A stretch of DNA of 64,000 nucleotides. Origin: JBBSNV01 sp964458605 (GTDB lineage Bacteria; Pseudomonadota; Alphaproteobacteria; Reyranellales; JAQSWP01). The stretch spans positions 1 through 64,000 of the forward strand of contig CAYWLS010000014.1 in NCBI GenBank assembly GCA_964458605.1. The letters run 5' to 3'. Positions 33,550-42,554 of the stretch are shown piece by piece. The position numbers and the translations under genes are program-made. How positions within the stretch are numbered: the stretch's first letter is position 1; every line of letters begins with the position of its first letter. Under the pieces are notes generated by a model that was not told where the DNA came from, made no database searches, and saw only the letters and a list, made by a program, of their open reading frames with translations.

Positions 33550-34980
33550 ATGGCCGACGACATCACGCAAATGACCGCGGCGAAGCTGTCGGACCTCTAC
33601 CAGCGGCGCAAGCTGTCGCCGGTCGAGGCAGTGCGCGCGGTGGTCGACCGCATCGACCAGGTCGACGGGCAGATCAACGCCTATGTGACGGTCGATGCCG
33701 AAGGCGCGCTGGCGGGCGCCCGCAAGTCGGAGAAGCGCTGGAAGCGCGGCAAGCCGCTGTCGCCGCTCGACGGCGTACCGGTCTCGGTCAAGGAGCTGCT
33801 GCAGACCAGGGGCTGGCCCACCGTCATGGCGTCGAAGAACATCGATCCCAAGGGACCGTGGGAGGTCGACGCGCCGGCGGTGGCGCGGCTGCGCGAGGCC
33901 GGCGCCGTACTCGTCGGCAAGACCGCCTCGCCCGAATTCGGCTTCAAGGGCGTGACCGATTCGCCGCTGCACGGCATCACCCGCAACCCGTGGAATCCGG
34001 ACCTGACGCCGGGCGGCTCCTCCGGCGGCAGCGGCGCGGCGATCGCCGCCGGCATGGGGCCGATCTCGCTGGGCACCGATGGCGGCGGCTCGGTGCGCAT
34101 CCCGTCCAGCTTCTGCGGCCTGGTCGGCATGAAGGCGACGTTCGGCCGCGTGCCGGCCTATCCGCCGTCGATGCACGGCACCCTGGCCAATACCGGGCCG
34201 ATGGCGCGCACGCCGCTCGACTGCGCGCTGCTGATGAACGCGATCGCCAGGCCCGATGTGCGGGACTGGTACGCGCTGGCCGACGGCGGCACCAACTACG
34301 TCAAGCATCTCAAAGGCCATCTGAAGAAGCTGAAAGTGGCGTTCAGCCCGACCCTGGGCGGCAACGCGGTCGATCCCGAAGTTGCCCGGCTGGTGGCCAA
34401 GGCGGCCAAGGCCTTCGCCGCACTGGGCGCCAAGGTCGAACAGGTCGACAAACCGGTGGCCGAACCCAATCCCGGCCCGATCTTCATGGTCCATTGGTTG
34501 ACCTCGGTAGCGCATATCCTGAAGGTCACGCCCAGCGAGAAGCACAAGGACTACGATCCCGGGCTGGTCGAAGCCGGCAGGATGGGCGCCCAATACAGCA
34601 CCGACGACCTGGTGGTGGCGCAGCAGCAGCGCCGCATCCTGGGGCACAACTACAACATGTTCTTCGCCCAATACGATCTGCTGCTGACGCCGACCGTGGC
34701 GGTGCAGCCCTTCCCGGTCGGGCAACCGTTCCCGAACGATGCCGAGGGCAAGCCGATCCAGAACTGGACGCCCTTCACCTACCCGTTCAACCTGACGCGC
34801 CATCCGGCCATCACCGTGCCGTGCGGCGTGACCAAGGCCGGCCTGCCGGTGGGCTTGCAGATCGTCGCCGGCCATTATCGCGACGCGCTGCTGCTGCGCG
34901 CCGCCCGCGCCTATTGCGACGCCCATCCGCTTGCCATCCCCAAGCTGCCGGTGGCGCGGGCCTCGGCCAAGGCGGCCTGA
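33550..34980 (+). CDS. Amidase-signature hydrolase (first of tandem pair)
   Basis: This is a 476-residue amidase-signature enzyme. The catalytic Lys lies in GVPVSVKEL, and the Ser-cisSer pair in TPGGSSGGSGAA and SLGTDGGGSVRIP. Such enzymes hydrolyse amide bonds of varied substrates. It starts MADDITQMTAAKLSDLYQRRKLSP and shares long blocks with the next gene (GFKGVTDSPL, GITRNPWN, LPVGLQIV), so the two arose by tandem duplication. Confidence 0.9.
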   Translation: MADDITQMTAAKLSDLYQRRKLSPVEAVRAVVDRIDQVDGQINAYVTVDAEGALAGARKSEKRWKRGKPLSPLDGVPVSVKELLQTRGWPTVMASKNIDPKGPWEVDAPAVARLREAGAVLVGKTASPEFGFKGVTDSPLHGITRNPWNPDLTPGGSSGGSGAAIAAGMGPISLGTDGGGSVRIPSSFCGLVGMKATFGRVPAYPPSMHGTLANTGPMARTPLDCALLMNAIARPDVRDWYALADGGTNYVKHLKGHLKKLKVAFSPTLGGNAVDPEVARLVAKAAKAFAALGAKVEQVDKPVAEPNPGPIFMVHWLTSVAHILKVTPSEKHKDYDPGLVEAGRMGAQYSTDDLVVAQQQRRILGHNYNMFFAQYDLLLTPTVAVQPFPVGQPFPNDAEGKPIQNWTPFTYPFNLTRHPAITVPCGVTKAGLPVGLQIVAGHYRDALLLRAARAYCDAHPLAIPKLPVARASAKAA

Positions 34981-34981
34981 C

Positions 34982-36382
34982 ATGAGCGACGATCTTGCCC
35001 TGCTGCCCGCCCACAAGCTGGCCAAGCTCTATCGCCGCGGCAAGGCCTCGCCGGTCGAGGCGCTGCAGGCGGTGCTGGCGCGCATCGCCAAGCACAACCC
35101 AACGCTCAATGCCTTCCAGCATCTCGACGCCGAGGCCGGGCTGAAGCTGGCAAAACAGTCGGAGAAGCGCTGGAAGAAGGGCAAGCCGCTTTCGGCCATC
35201 GACGGCGTGCCGACCACCATCAAGGACACGCTCTACACCATCGGCATGCCGACCGTGTTCGGCAGCAAGGCCAACGACCCGGCCGGCCCGTGGACCGAGG
35301 ACGCCCCGCCGGTCGCCGCACTGCGGGCGGCCGGCGCCACCATCTTCGCCAAGACCACGACCCCGGAATACGGCTTCAAGGGCGTGACCGATTCGCCGCT
35401 ATTCGGCATCACGCGCAATCCGTGGAACACCGCGATGACGCCGGGCGGCTCCTCGGGCGGCTCGGCCGCGTCGCTGGCCGCCGGCATGGGCAGCTTGTCG
35501 CTTGGCACCGATGCGGCGGGCTCGGTGCGCATCCCTTCTTCTTTCACCGGCCTGGCCACCCTCAAGGCCACCTTCGCCCGTGTGCCGGTCTATCCGCCCA
35601 GCTCGCAGGCCACCCTGTCCAATATCGGGCCGATGGCGCGCAACGTCACCGACGTGGCGCTGCTGATGAACGTCATCACCAAGCCAGACGCGCGCGAATG
35701 GTGGAGCCTGCCCGACGACGGCATGGACTATGTCGCGGCACTCAAGGGCAGCCTCAAGGGACTGAAGGTCGCCTATTCGCCGACACTGGGCCTGTTCAAG
35801 GACGTGCACCCCGAAGTGGCGGCGCTGGTCGCCAAGGCGGCCAAGACCTTCAGCCGGCTGGGCGCCAAGGTCAGCGAGGTCGATCCCAGGATCGCCGATC
35901 CGCGCGAGGCGCTCGACACGTTGTGGCAAGGCCATGCTTCGGTGCTGCTGGAGCGCTATTCGCCGGACAAGCAGGCGCTGATGGATCCCGGCCTGATCAA
36001 GGCGGCCAAAATCGGCGCGGCGCAGAGCCAGAGCCAGTACATCAAGGCCAACCAGCTGCGCCTGGAGATCGGCGTGGCGCTCAACCTGTTCTTCGCCAAA
36101 TACGACCTGCTGCTGACCCCGACCATGCCGGTGCCGGCCTTCGCGGTGGGCCACAACACGCCGCGCGCGGCCGACGATGTCAGCCTGACCTGGACGCCGT
36201 TCACCCTGACCTTCAACATGAGCCGCCATCCGGCGGCCTCGGTGTGCTGCGGCCTGACCAAGGCCGGCCTGCCGGTCGGCCTGCAGATCGTCGGCCCGCA
36301 CTACAAGGACGCGCTGGTGCTACGCGCCGCCAAGGCATTCGAGGACGAGGTCGGGACGTTCACGCCGCCAATGGCGTCTTAG
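34982..36382 (+). CDS. Amidase-signature hydrolase (second of tandem pair)
   Basis: This 466-residue paralogue of the preceding gene begins one base after its stop codon, so the pair is coupled. The catalytic Lys is in GVPTTIKDT, and the Ser residues are in TPGGSSGGSAAS and SLGTDAAGSVRIPSSF. Substitutions near the active site (DAAGS for DGGGS, TTIK for VSVK) suggest a different substrate. Physiological substrates are unknown. Confidence 0.9.
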   Translation: MSDDLALLPAHKLAKLYRRGKASPVEALQAVLARIAKHNPTLNAFQHLDAEAGLKLAKQSEKRWKKGKPLSAIDGVPTTIKDTLYTIGMPTVFGSKANDPAGPWTEDAPPVAALRAAGATIFAKTTTPEYGFKGVTDSPLFGITRNPWNTAMTPGGSSGGSAASLAAGMGSLSLGTDAAGSVRIPSSFTGLATLKATFARVPVYPPSSQATLSNIGPMARNVTDVALLMNVITKPDAREWWSLPDDGMDYVAALKGSLKGLKVAYSPTLGLFKDVHPEVAALVAKAAKTFSRLGAKVSEVDPRIADPREALDTLWQGHASVLLERYSPDKQALMDPGLIKAAKIGAAQSQSQYIKANQLRLEIGVALNLFFAKYDLLLTPTMPVPAFAVGHNTPRAADDVSLTWTPFTLTFNMSRHPAASVCCGLTKAGLPVGLQIVGPHYKDALVLRAAKAFEDEVGTFTPPMAS

Positions 36383-36385
36383 GTC

Positions 36386-36916
36386 ATGGCGCTGCCGCAG
36401 GGTTTTCTGCCCAAGCTGACGGCGTTCTTCCACGAAGCGGCGATCGCCGGTTGGGCCGCCTCGGGCGACAGCGAGGGCACGCCCGCGCCGCGTCGGCCGG
36501 GGCACACGCGCCACGTCCATCGCCGCGATAATTTCCTCTACGAAGACGAGTTCGCCGGCTTCTTCCGCTCGCGCGGCGAGGAAATCGTCTATTGGAACTT
36601 CGGCAGCGGCGGCGCGACGGATTGGCGGCCGATCTGGGACCAGCAATATCGCGGCGGCGTGATGGAGGAGCGCTTCGGCGACACGCGTTTCGCCCTGGAT
36701 GCGTTCGGCTTTCTCAAGCAGGCGCTGGCCGACAAGCCACGCGCCTCCTTCCAGCCGCGCGGGCCCCACAAGTTCGAGCGCGGGGATTGGAAATACGTCG
36801 CGCAATGGGATGGCGGAGTCGAGAGCTTCCGCGGCGAAGAGACGATCTATCGCGACGGCCTGGCGGTGTTCTTCCACTGGTTCCAGGGCGGGCTGATCTG
36901 GCCCAAAAAGGATTAG
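36386..36916 (+). CDS. DUF5680-like protein
   Basis: This 176-residue soluble protein starts three bases after the second amidase. The C-terminal half (FQPRGPHKFERGDWKYVAQW, then ESFRGEETIYRDG and the final HWFQGGLIW) matches the DUF5680 pattern of a small beta-rich domain. The family has no known activity. It is convergent with the SDR gene across 15 bp. It is probably the last gene of the amidase transcript. Confidence 0.7.
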   Translation: MALPQGFLPKLTAFFHEAAIAGWAASGDSEGTPAPRRPGHTRHVHRRDNFLYEDEFAGFFRSRGEEIVYWNFGSGGATDWRPIWDQQYRGGVMEERFGDTRFALDAFGFLKQALADKPRASFQPRGPHKFERGDWKYVAQWDGGVESFRGEETIYRDGLAVFFHWFQGGLIWPKKD

Positions 36917-36931
36917 CCCAAGACCGAGGCG

Positions 36932-37714
36932 CTACAGCGCGTAGCCGCCATCGACCATCAGGGTCTGGCCGGTGATCCAGCGCGCGCGGCTGGAGGCCAA
37001 GAACACCACCGCCTCGGCCACGTCCTCGGCGCTGCCCAGCCGGCGTAGCGCGATGTTGTGGCGCGAGGCTTCGAGGAAGCGCTGGTCGAAATCGCCGGTT
37101 TCCATCAGCGCGTGATACATGCCGGCCTCGATCACGCCGACACCTACTCCATTTGCTCTGACGCCGAAGCGGCCCTCTTCGGCGGCGATGCCGCGCACCA
37201 GCGCCTCGATCGCCGCCTTGGGCGCGGCCGACAGCACGTCCTTGACCGCATAGCGGCGGATGGCCGGCGTCTCCAGCGCCACGAACGAGCCGCGCGAGCG
37301 GCGCAGATGGGGCAGCGCCGCATGCATCAGGTTGAAGCAGCCGAACAGATCCTGCTCCAGCGTGTCGCGAAACAGCGCCGGCTCGATGCGGCTGATATGG
37401 CGCATGTTGATGTAGGGGCCGGCGGCGTAGACCGCCGTGTGCAAACCGCCGAAATCGTGCGCCGCCTCGTCGACCGCCTGGCGCACCGCGCCATCCTGGC
37501 GCAGATCGACCGCCACGGCGGTGGCCTTGCGGCCCGCTTCCTGCACCGCCTGCGTCGTGGCCTCGGCCTTGGCCTTGTTGCTGCGATAGGTGAAAACCAC
37601 GTCGCAGCCCGACCGAGCCAGCAAGGCGCAGATGGCCTGGCCGATGCCGCCCGAGCCGCCGGCGACGAAGGCGGCGCCGGTTTCGGGAAAATCCGCCGCC
37701 TGCTTCTCGCTCAT
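36932..37714 (-). CDS. SDR-fold protein lacking the usual catalytic residues
   Basis: This is a 260-residue short-chain dehydrogenase/reductase fold with an NAD(P) site AGGSGGIGQAI (18-28) and a C-terminal GQTLMVDGGYAL. The YxxxK motif is not present: the Lys is kept (Lys166) but the Tyr position is Ser162. The usual active-site Ser region reads VALETPA, and NNAG reads YAAG. It may use a different chemistry or have lost activity. Its ATG overlaps the Rieske oxygenase stop (ATGA), so the two are translated together. Confidence 0.82.
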   Translation of the reverse strand: MSEKQAADFPETGAAFVAGGSGGIGQAICALLARSGCDVVFTYRSNKAKAEATTQAVQEAGRKATAVAVDLRQDGAVRQAVDEAAHDFGGLHTAVYAAGPYINMRHISRIEPALFRDTLEQDLFGCFNLMHAALPHLRRSRGSFVALETPAIRRYAVKDVLSAAPKAAIEALVRGIAAEEGRFGVRANGVGVGVIEAGMYHALMETGDFDQRFLEASRHNIALRRLGSAEDVAEAVVFLASSRARWITGQTLMVDGGYAL

Positions 37715-38877
37715 AGCGCGGGCAGGTCGAGCGCGCGGCGGATGGAGCGGTGGAAATGGATCAGCGCCGGCTCGTTGCGGCCATAGACGACGTGGCTCTG
37801 GGCACCGCTGGCGAAGCCCTTCTGCATCTCGGCGCCGACGGTGAAATCCTCGTCGCGCACGGTGCGGGTGGCCAGTTCGAAATTGGCGTTCCAGTATTTC
37901 TGCGCCTTCTCGCTCTCGGCTGGCTCGGGCGTGTAGAGCGAGAACTCGGCGATGCATTCGTCGGGCTTGGCGCCGGGAAACACCCGCCAGGTCTCCACAT
38001 GATCGGCCTGGTAGATGAACATGGCGTTGGGGAACAGCGTATAGAGCACGATGACGTGCTTCAGCGCATTGTCCCACTCCGCTTCCGGCTTGTCGTGCAG
38101 TTCCTTGGACGAGCGGCGCAGCGCCGCCATGCGGCCGTGCAGGCCGTATTGCGCGGCGGCACACAGATTGCCGTAGAAGATCGGCGCCACGGTCTGCTTG
38201 TGCAGGAAGGCTATGTGATAGGACTCCAGGAAGGTGTCGATGACGAACTTCCAGTTCATCTGCGGCCGCAGCTCTTCGGTGCGGAACAGGCTGTAATTCT
38301 CGAGATGGAACGGCGCCACCTCCTCGGCGATGCCGCCCAGATGGGCATCGACGTCGAGGTCGGGCGATTGCCCGTCCCTCACCGGCTGCGGCTGGACGAA
38401 GATCATGCCGTATTTCTCGCCCGACTTCAGCCGCACCAGGTGATGCTGGTCCTTGTCGATGCCGGCAAAGCCCTTCTCGTCGGTGATCGACAGCAGCCGC
38501 CCGTCCAGCCCGTAGCTCCAGCCGTGATAGGGACAGGAGAAGGCGCGCGCATTGCCGCAGCCCTGGGCCAGCGGCGAGCCGCGATGGCGGCACACGTTTG
38601 CGAAAGCCTTGGCCTTGCCGTCGCGATCGCGCACCAGCAGCACCGGCATGGTGCCGAACATCTGGGTGTAGTAGTCGCCCGGCTTGGCGAGCTGGCCGCT
38701 CAAACCGGCGAATTGCGGATGCTCGGTGAACAGGCGACGGCGTTCCAACTCGAGCCGCTCCGGGTCGACATAGGCCGACACCGGGTTGCGCATCAGATCG
38801 TCGATGCGCGCGGTGCTGCGCGTATCGAGATACCCGAACAATTCGCGCAACAATTCGTTCTGCCGCTCTCTTTGCAT
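37711..38877 (-). CDS. Rieske-type aromatic-ring-hydroxylating oxygenase, alpha subunit
   Basis: This 388-residue oxygenase has a Rieske [2Fe-2S] site with Cys96, His98, Cys115 and His118 (ANVCRHRGS ... SCPYHGW). The mononuclear-iron region is DTFLESYHIAFLHK, where the two His ligands lie. Such enzymes hydroxylate aromatic or quaternary-amine substrates. No beta subunit, ferredoxin or reductase is nearby, so a separate reductase must serve it. The SDR downstream is coupled to it. Confidence 0.88.
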   Translation of the reverse strand: MQRERQNELLRELFGYLDTRSTARIDDLMRNPVSAYVDPERLELERRRLFTEHPQFAGLSGQLAKPGDYYTQMFGTMPVLLVRDRDGKAKAFANVCRHRGSPLAQGCGNARAFSCPYHGWSYGLDGRLLSITDEKGFAGIDKDQHHLVRLKSGEKYGMIFVQPQPVRDGQSPDLDVDAHLGGIAEEVAPFHLENYSLFRTEELRPQMNWKFVIDTFLESYHIAFLHKQTVAPIFYGNLCAAAQYGLHGRMAALRRSSKELHDKPEAEWDNALKHVIVLYTLFPNAMFIYQADHVETWRVFPGAKPDECIAEFSLYTPEPAESEKAQKYWNANFELATRTVRDEDFTVGAEMQKGFASGAQSHVVYGRNEPALIHFHRSIRRALDLPAL

Positions 38878-38944
38878 GGCCCGACTCCCAAGCGATGTCC
38901 AATTATGCGGACAAGGCGGCGGCTTGTTAAGCCGCCTGCCATCG

Positions 38945-39793
38945 TCACGCGAAACCGGCCAGAGCGCGGATTTCCGCCGGAGTCCGGCCGACCTGGCGCA
39001 AGGCGCGCAGGGTCATCGCCTTGTCGCGCTTGGCCAGCCGCCGCCCCTGGGCATCGACCACCAGCGCATGGTGGCGGTAGCGCGGCGTGGCATAGCCCAG
39101 CAGCGCCTGCAACAGGCGGTGGATGTGGGTGGCGTGGAACAGATCCATGCCGCGCGTGACGAGTGTGATGCCCTGCAAATGATCGTCCACCGTGACCGAC
39201 AGGTGGTAGGAGGTCGGCACGTCCTTGCGCGCCAGCACCACGTCGCCCAGCGACAGCGGATCGGCCGCCACCGTGCCGGCATCATCGTCGTGCCAAAGGA
39301 GTGGCCCTGTCAGCGTTAGAGCTTTGTGAACTTTAAGCCGTAGCGCATAAGGCTGCCCCGTCATGATACGTCGGTCGCATTCGTCATCGGTAAGATGACG
39401 GCAGGTGCCAGGATAGACCGGGCCCTCGGGGCCATGCGGTGCCGTAATGGCGGCGGCGATGTCGGCGCGGGTGCAGAAGCAGGGATAGATCAGACCGCAC
39501 CGCTCCAACATATCGAGCGCGGCGCGATAATCGGCGAAATGCTGCGACTGGCGCCGCACCGGCTGCTCCCAGGTCAGACCGAGCCACGCCAGGTCTTCGA
39601 AAATGGCGGCGACGAATTCCTCGCGGCAGCGGCCGGCATCGATGTCCTCGATACGCAGCAGGAAACGGCCGCCGCTATCCCGGGCCGCCTGCCACCCGGC
39701 CAGCGCCGAGCGGGCATGGCCCAGATGCAGCAGCCCGGTCGGGCTGGGCGCGAAGCGTGTCACCTGCTTGTCCACCAGCTTGTCCACGTCCAC
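38945..39793 (-). CDS. gluQ: Glutamyl-Q tRNA(Asp) synthetase
   Basis: GluQRS attaches glutamate to the queuosine of tRNA(Asp). The protein is a short GluRS-like enzyme without the anticodon-binding domain. It has HIGH-type RFAPSPTGLLHLGHA, IEDIDAGRC, zinc-binding CFCTR...YPGTC, and KMSKS-like RLAKRDKAM. I placed the start at the GTG at 39793 (GTG at 39787 is also possible); this avoids a large overlap with the divergent alkA and gives 282 residues. Confidence 0.9.
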   Translation of the reverse strand: MDVDKLVDKQVTRFAPSPTGLLHLGHARSALAGWQAARDSGGRFLLRIEDIDAGRCREEFVAAIFEDLAWLGLTWEQPVRRQSQHFADYRAALDMLERCGLIYPCFCTRADIAAAITAPHGPEGPVYPGTCRHLTDDECDRRIMTGQPYALRLKVHKALTLTGPLLWHDDDAGTVAADPLSLGDVVLARKDVPTSYHLSVTVDDHLQGITLVTRGMDLFHATHIHRLLQALLGYATPRYRHHALVVDAQGRRLAKRDKAMTLRALRQVGRTPAEIRALAGFA

Positions 39794-39837
39794 GACATTA
39801 GCCAAGATGCCGGCCGCCGCAACCTGCCGGGACTGCC

Positions 39838-40575
39838 ATGGCCACGATGCTGAAGCTGACACCCAAGCGCCTGAAGAAAGGCCTGGCGCATCTCGCCGCC
39901 GTCGACCCCGACATGGCGCGTGCCATCGCCGAGGTCGGCCACCCGCCGATGCGCAGCTCCGATCCCGGCTTCGCCACCCTGCTGCGCTCGATCATGGGCC
40001 AGCAGGTCTCGGTCCATGCCGCGCGCAGCATCTGGGAGAAACTCAACCGGCTGGTATCGCCGATGACGCCGGAGACCATGATGGCGGCTTCCGACGCCAC
40101 CTTGCGCGAAGCGGGCCTGAGCGCGCAGAAGGCGCGCTACGCCAAGGCGCTGGCCGCCGACATCGTCGAGCGGCGGCTGGATTTCGATGGCGTGCACCTG
40201 ATGGAAGACGAAGCCGCCATCGCCGAGCTGAGCAAGGCGCTGGGCGTGGGGCGCTGGACGGCGGAGATCTACCTGATGTTCGCGCTGGGCCGGGTCGACA
40301 TCATGCCGGGCAACGACCTGGGCCTGATCACCGCCGCGCATCACCTCAAGGGCCTGCGCAAGCGGCCCGACGAGAAGAAGCTGCGCCGCATCGCCGAGGC
40401 GTGGAAGCCGTGGCGCTCGGTGGCCAGCCTTGTGCTGTGGCACTACCGGCACAACATGCCGGACTGGTCCGAGCCGGGCCAAAAGAAGGCCGCGCCCAAG
40501 GCGGCGAAGAAGACGGTGAAGAAAGTCGCAAGGAAAGCGGCGCGGAAGAAAGCCGGGAAAGCGAAAGACAAATGA
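39838..40575 (+). CDS. alkA: DNA-3-methyladenine glycosylase with basic C-terminal tail
   Basis: This HhH-GPD glycosylase excises alkylated purines. The 245-residue protein has MRSSDPGFATLLRSIMGQQVS, the helix-hairpin-helix LGVGRWTAEIYLMFALGR (135-152) and catalytic Asp160 in MPGNDLG. Unusually, the last 31 residues (215-245) are a Lys/Ala tail with many KKA and KAAR units, like histone H1-type tails. The stop overlaps the next start (ATGA), coupling it to the esterase gene. Confidence 0.88.
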   Translation: MATMLKLTPKRLKKGLAHLAAVDPDMARAIAEVGHPPMRSSDPGFATLLRSIMGQQVSVHAARSIWEKLNRLVSPMTPETMMAASDATLREAGLSAQKARYAKALAADIVERRLDFDGVHLMEDEAAIAELSKALGVGRWTAEIYLMFALGRVDIMPGNDLGLITAAHHLKGLRKRPDEKKLRRIAEAWKPWRSVASLVLWHYRHNMPDWSEPGQKKAAPKAAKKTVKKVARKAARKKAGKAKDK

Positions 40576-41225
40576 GCAGCTTCTTCGAACTCACCGGGCC
40601 GGAAGCGCCGCCGGGCGGCGCGGTCGAGCGGCTGGTGATCCTGCTGCACGGCTACGGCGCCGACGGCAACGACCTGATCGGCCTGGCTGGAGTCTGGGCG
40701 CCGCTGCTGCCGGGCACCCTGTTCGCCGCGCCCAACGCGCCCTCGCCCTGCGCCGAGAACCCGATGGGTTTCCAGTGGTTCCCGATCGGCCGGCTCGATC
40801 CGGAGATCATGATCGAAGGCGCGCGCAACGCCGCGCCGATCCTCGATGCCTATATCGACAGTCAGCTCGACAAGCACGGGCTGGACGACTCGAAGCTGGC
40901 GCTGGTCGGGTTCAGCCAGGGCACCATCATGGCGCTGCATGTCGGCCTGCGTCGCGCCAGGCCGCTCGCCGGCATCGTCGGCTATTCCGGCGCGCTGGCC
41001 GGGGCCTCGGTCCTGCCCAAGGAGATCAAGAGCCGTCCGCCAGTGCTGCTGATCCACGGCGACGCCGACCCGGTGGTGCCGGTCTATGCCCTGAAATTGG
41101 CCAGCGAGGGGCTGAGGGCGGCGGGCGTCGCGGTCGATACTCATGTCGCGCGCGGCGTCGAGCATGGCATCGACGAGTCGGGCGTCGAGCTGGGCGCCCG
41201 GTTCTTGCAAGAAGTGCTGGGGTAA
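40572..41225 (+). CDS. Alpha/beta hydrolase, carboxylesterase/phospholipase type
   Basis: This 217-residue serine esterase belongs to the small carboxylesterase/lysophospholipase-like group. It has the oxyanion loop ILLHGYGADGNDL, the nucleophile elbow GFSQGT, the acid in HGDADPVVP and the His in GVEHGID. The natural substrate is unknown. The start overlaps the alkA stop. A palindrome CCGCTTGCAAGCGG (41240-41253) lies in the 43-bp gap to the convergent flavin oxidoreductase gene. Confidence 0.9.
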   Translation: MSSFFELTGPEAPPGGAVERLVILLHGYGADGNDLIGLAGVWAPLLPGTLFAAPNAPSPCAENPMGFQWFPIGRLDPEIMIEGARNAAPILDAYIDSQLDKHGLDDSKLALVGFSQGTIMALHVGLRRARPLAGIVGYSGALAGASVLPKEIKSRPPVLLIHGDADPVVPVYALKLASEGLRAAGVAVDTHVARGVEHGIDESGVELGARFLQEVLG

Positions 41226-41239
41226 ATTCCTCCCTTCTT

Positions 41240-41253
41240 CCGCTTGCAAGCGG
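41240..41253. terminator. Palindrome between convergent genes
   Basis: A perfect 14-bp palindrome, CCGCTTGCAAGCGG, is flanked by CTCCC and GGGAG arms that extend the pairing with mismatches. It sits between two convergent stops and could end transcription from both sides, although neither side has a long T run. Confidence 0.4.
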
Positions 41254-41268
41254 GAGAGAGCACATCTT

Positions 41269-42507
41269 CTATGCCGCCTTGCGATCCACCAGCGTCAGCG
41301 CCGTCGCTTCCTCGTTCTTCTGGTAGAGCTCGATCGCCTCCGGGCCGGTCAGCGACGTGTCGGGCGCCCGGCCGTCGCCATGGGCGATCAGCGCCAGGCA
41401 GAACCATGCCAGACCCGCCTTGGCCGGCTTGATGCTCTTCTCCCAGGCCGTGCCGTCGCCGCCGGCCAATACTTTATTTGGCAAGTCGGTCTCCACGCAC
41501 ATCGGCCGGCCCAGCCCCACGACATCGAGTGCCCCCGATGCCAGCGCCGCCTCCATCGCCGCGCGGGAGCGGAAACCGCCGGTCACCATCAGCGGCACTT
41601 TCGACACCTTCCTGATCTGCTCGGCATATTCCATGAAATAGGCCTCGCGCTTGACCGTGCTGCCGGCCACGGCGGTGCCTTCGGAGGTCTTCGACCCCAT
41701 CATCGACGGCTCCTCGTAATTGCCGCCGGAAATCTCCAGCAGGTCGAGCCCCGCCGCCTCCAGCCAGCGCACCACCTGCAGGCAGTCGGCGTTGCTGAAG
41801 CCGCCCTGCTGGAAGTCCGACGAATTGAGCTTCACCGAGATCGGGAAGGATGGCCCCACGGCCTGGCGCGTCTGGCGCACAATCTCGAGCAACAGCCGCG
41901 CGCGGTTCTCCAGCGAGCCGCCCCACTGGTCGCCGCGCTGGTTGACCAGCGGCGACAGGAACTCGCTCAGCAGATAGCCATGCGCGGCATGAATCTGCAC
42001 GCCGGTAAAACCTGCTTCCTTGGCCGTCGCCGCCGCCTGGACGAAGCGGCGGATGACGTCCTCGATCTCCGGCTCGGTCATGGCGCGCGGCGGCGCGAAG
42101 GCGCTCTCCGGCAGGTTGCGCAGCTTCACCGCGGAGGGCGCGATCGGCTGCTCGCAGATGCGGCGCGGCGTCTGGCGGCCGGGATGGTTGATCTGCATGA
42201 ACAGCGCCGTGCCGTTCTGCGTGCCGGCCCTGGCATAGGCGCGCAATTGTTCCAGCCCGCCATTGCCGTCGATCGCCACATTGCCCGGCCGTTCGAGATA
42301 GCGCCGATCGACCTGCACATTGCCGGTCACCACCAGCCCGGCGCCGCCCTGGGCCCATTTCCCGTACAGCCGCTCGTGGCGCGGGGTAGCCCGGTTCATG
42401 CCGTCCGCCAGTCCCTCGGTCAGCGGCGCCTTGCCGAAGCGATTCTTCAGCACCATTCCGCACGGCAGGGCGAGAGGCTGGGCTAATGGATCGTTGGCGG
42501 TTGCCAT
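41269..42507 (-). CDS. Old Yellow Enzyme-family NADH:flavin oxidoreductase
   Basis: This is a 412-residue FMN barrel enzyme. The family signature IHAAHGYLLSEFLSPLVNQR followed by DQWGGSLENRARLLLEIV is complete, and the FMN phosphate loop is near TGGFRSRAAMEAAL. These enzymes reduce activated C=C bonds; the substrate is unknown. I chose the ATG at 42507 because it gives the usual length; an upstream in-frame ATG at 42537 would add ten residues. It is divergent from a serine hydrolase gene across 47 bp. Confidence 0.88.
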   Translation of the reverse strand: MATANDPLAQPLALPCGMVLKNRFGKAPLTEGLADGMNRATPRHERLYGKWAQGGAGLVVTGNVQVDRRYLERPGNVAIDGNGGLEQLRAYARAGTQNGTALFMQINHPGRQTPRRICEQPIAPSAVKLRNLPESAFAPPRAMTEPEIEDVIRRFVQAAATAKEAGFTGVQIHAAHGYLLSEFLSPLVNQRGDQWGGSLENRARLLLEIVRQTRQAVGPSFPISVKLNSSDFQQGGFSNADCLQVVRWLEAAGLDLLEISGGNYEEPSMMGSKTSEGTAVAGSTVKREAYFMEYAEQIRKVSKVPLMVTGGFRSRAAMEAALASGALDVVGLGRPMCVETDLPNKVLAGGDGTAWEKSIKPAKAGLAWFCLALIAHGDGRAPDTSLTGPEAIELYQKNEEATALTLVDRKAA

Positions 42508-42554
42508 GGCGCGTCCTGTGATCGAAGGTTGTGCCAATCACAGTGGAGGAAGCG

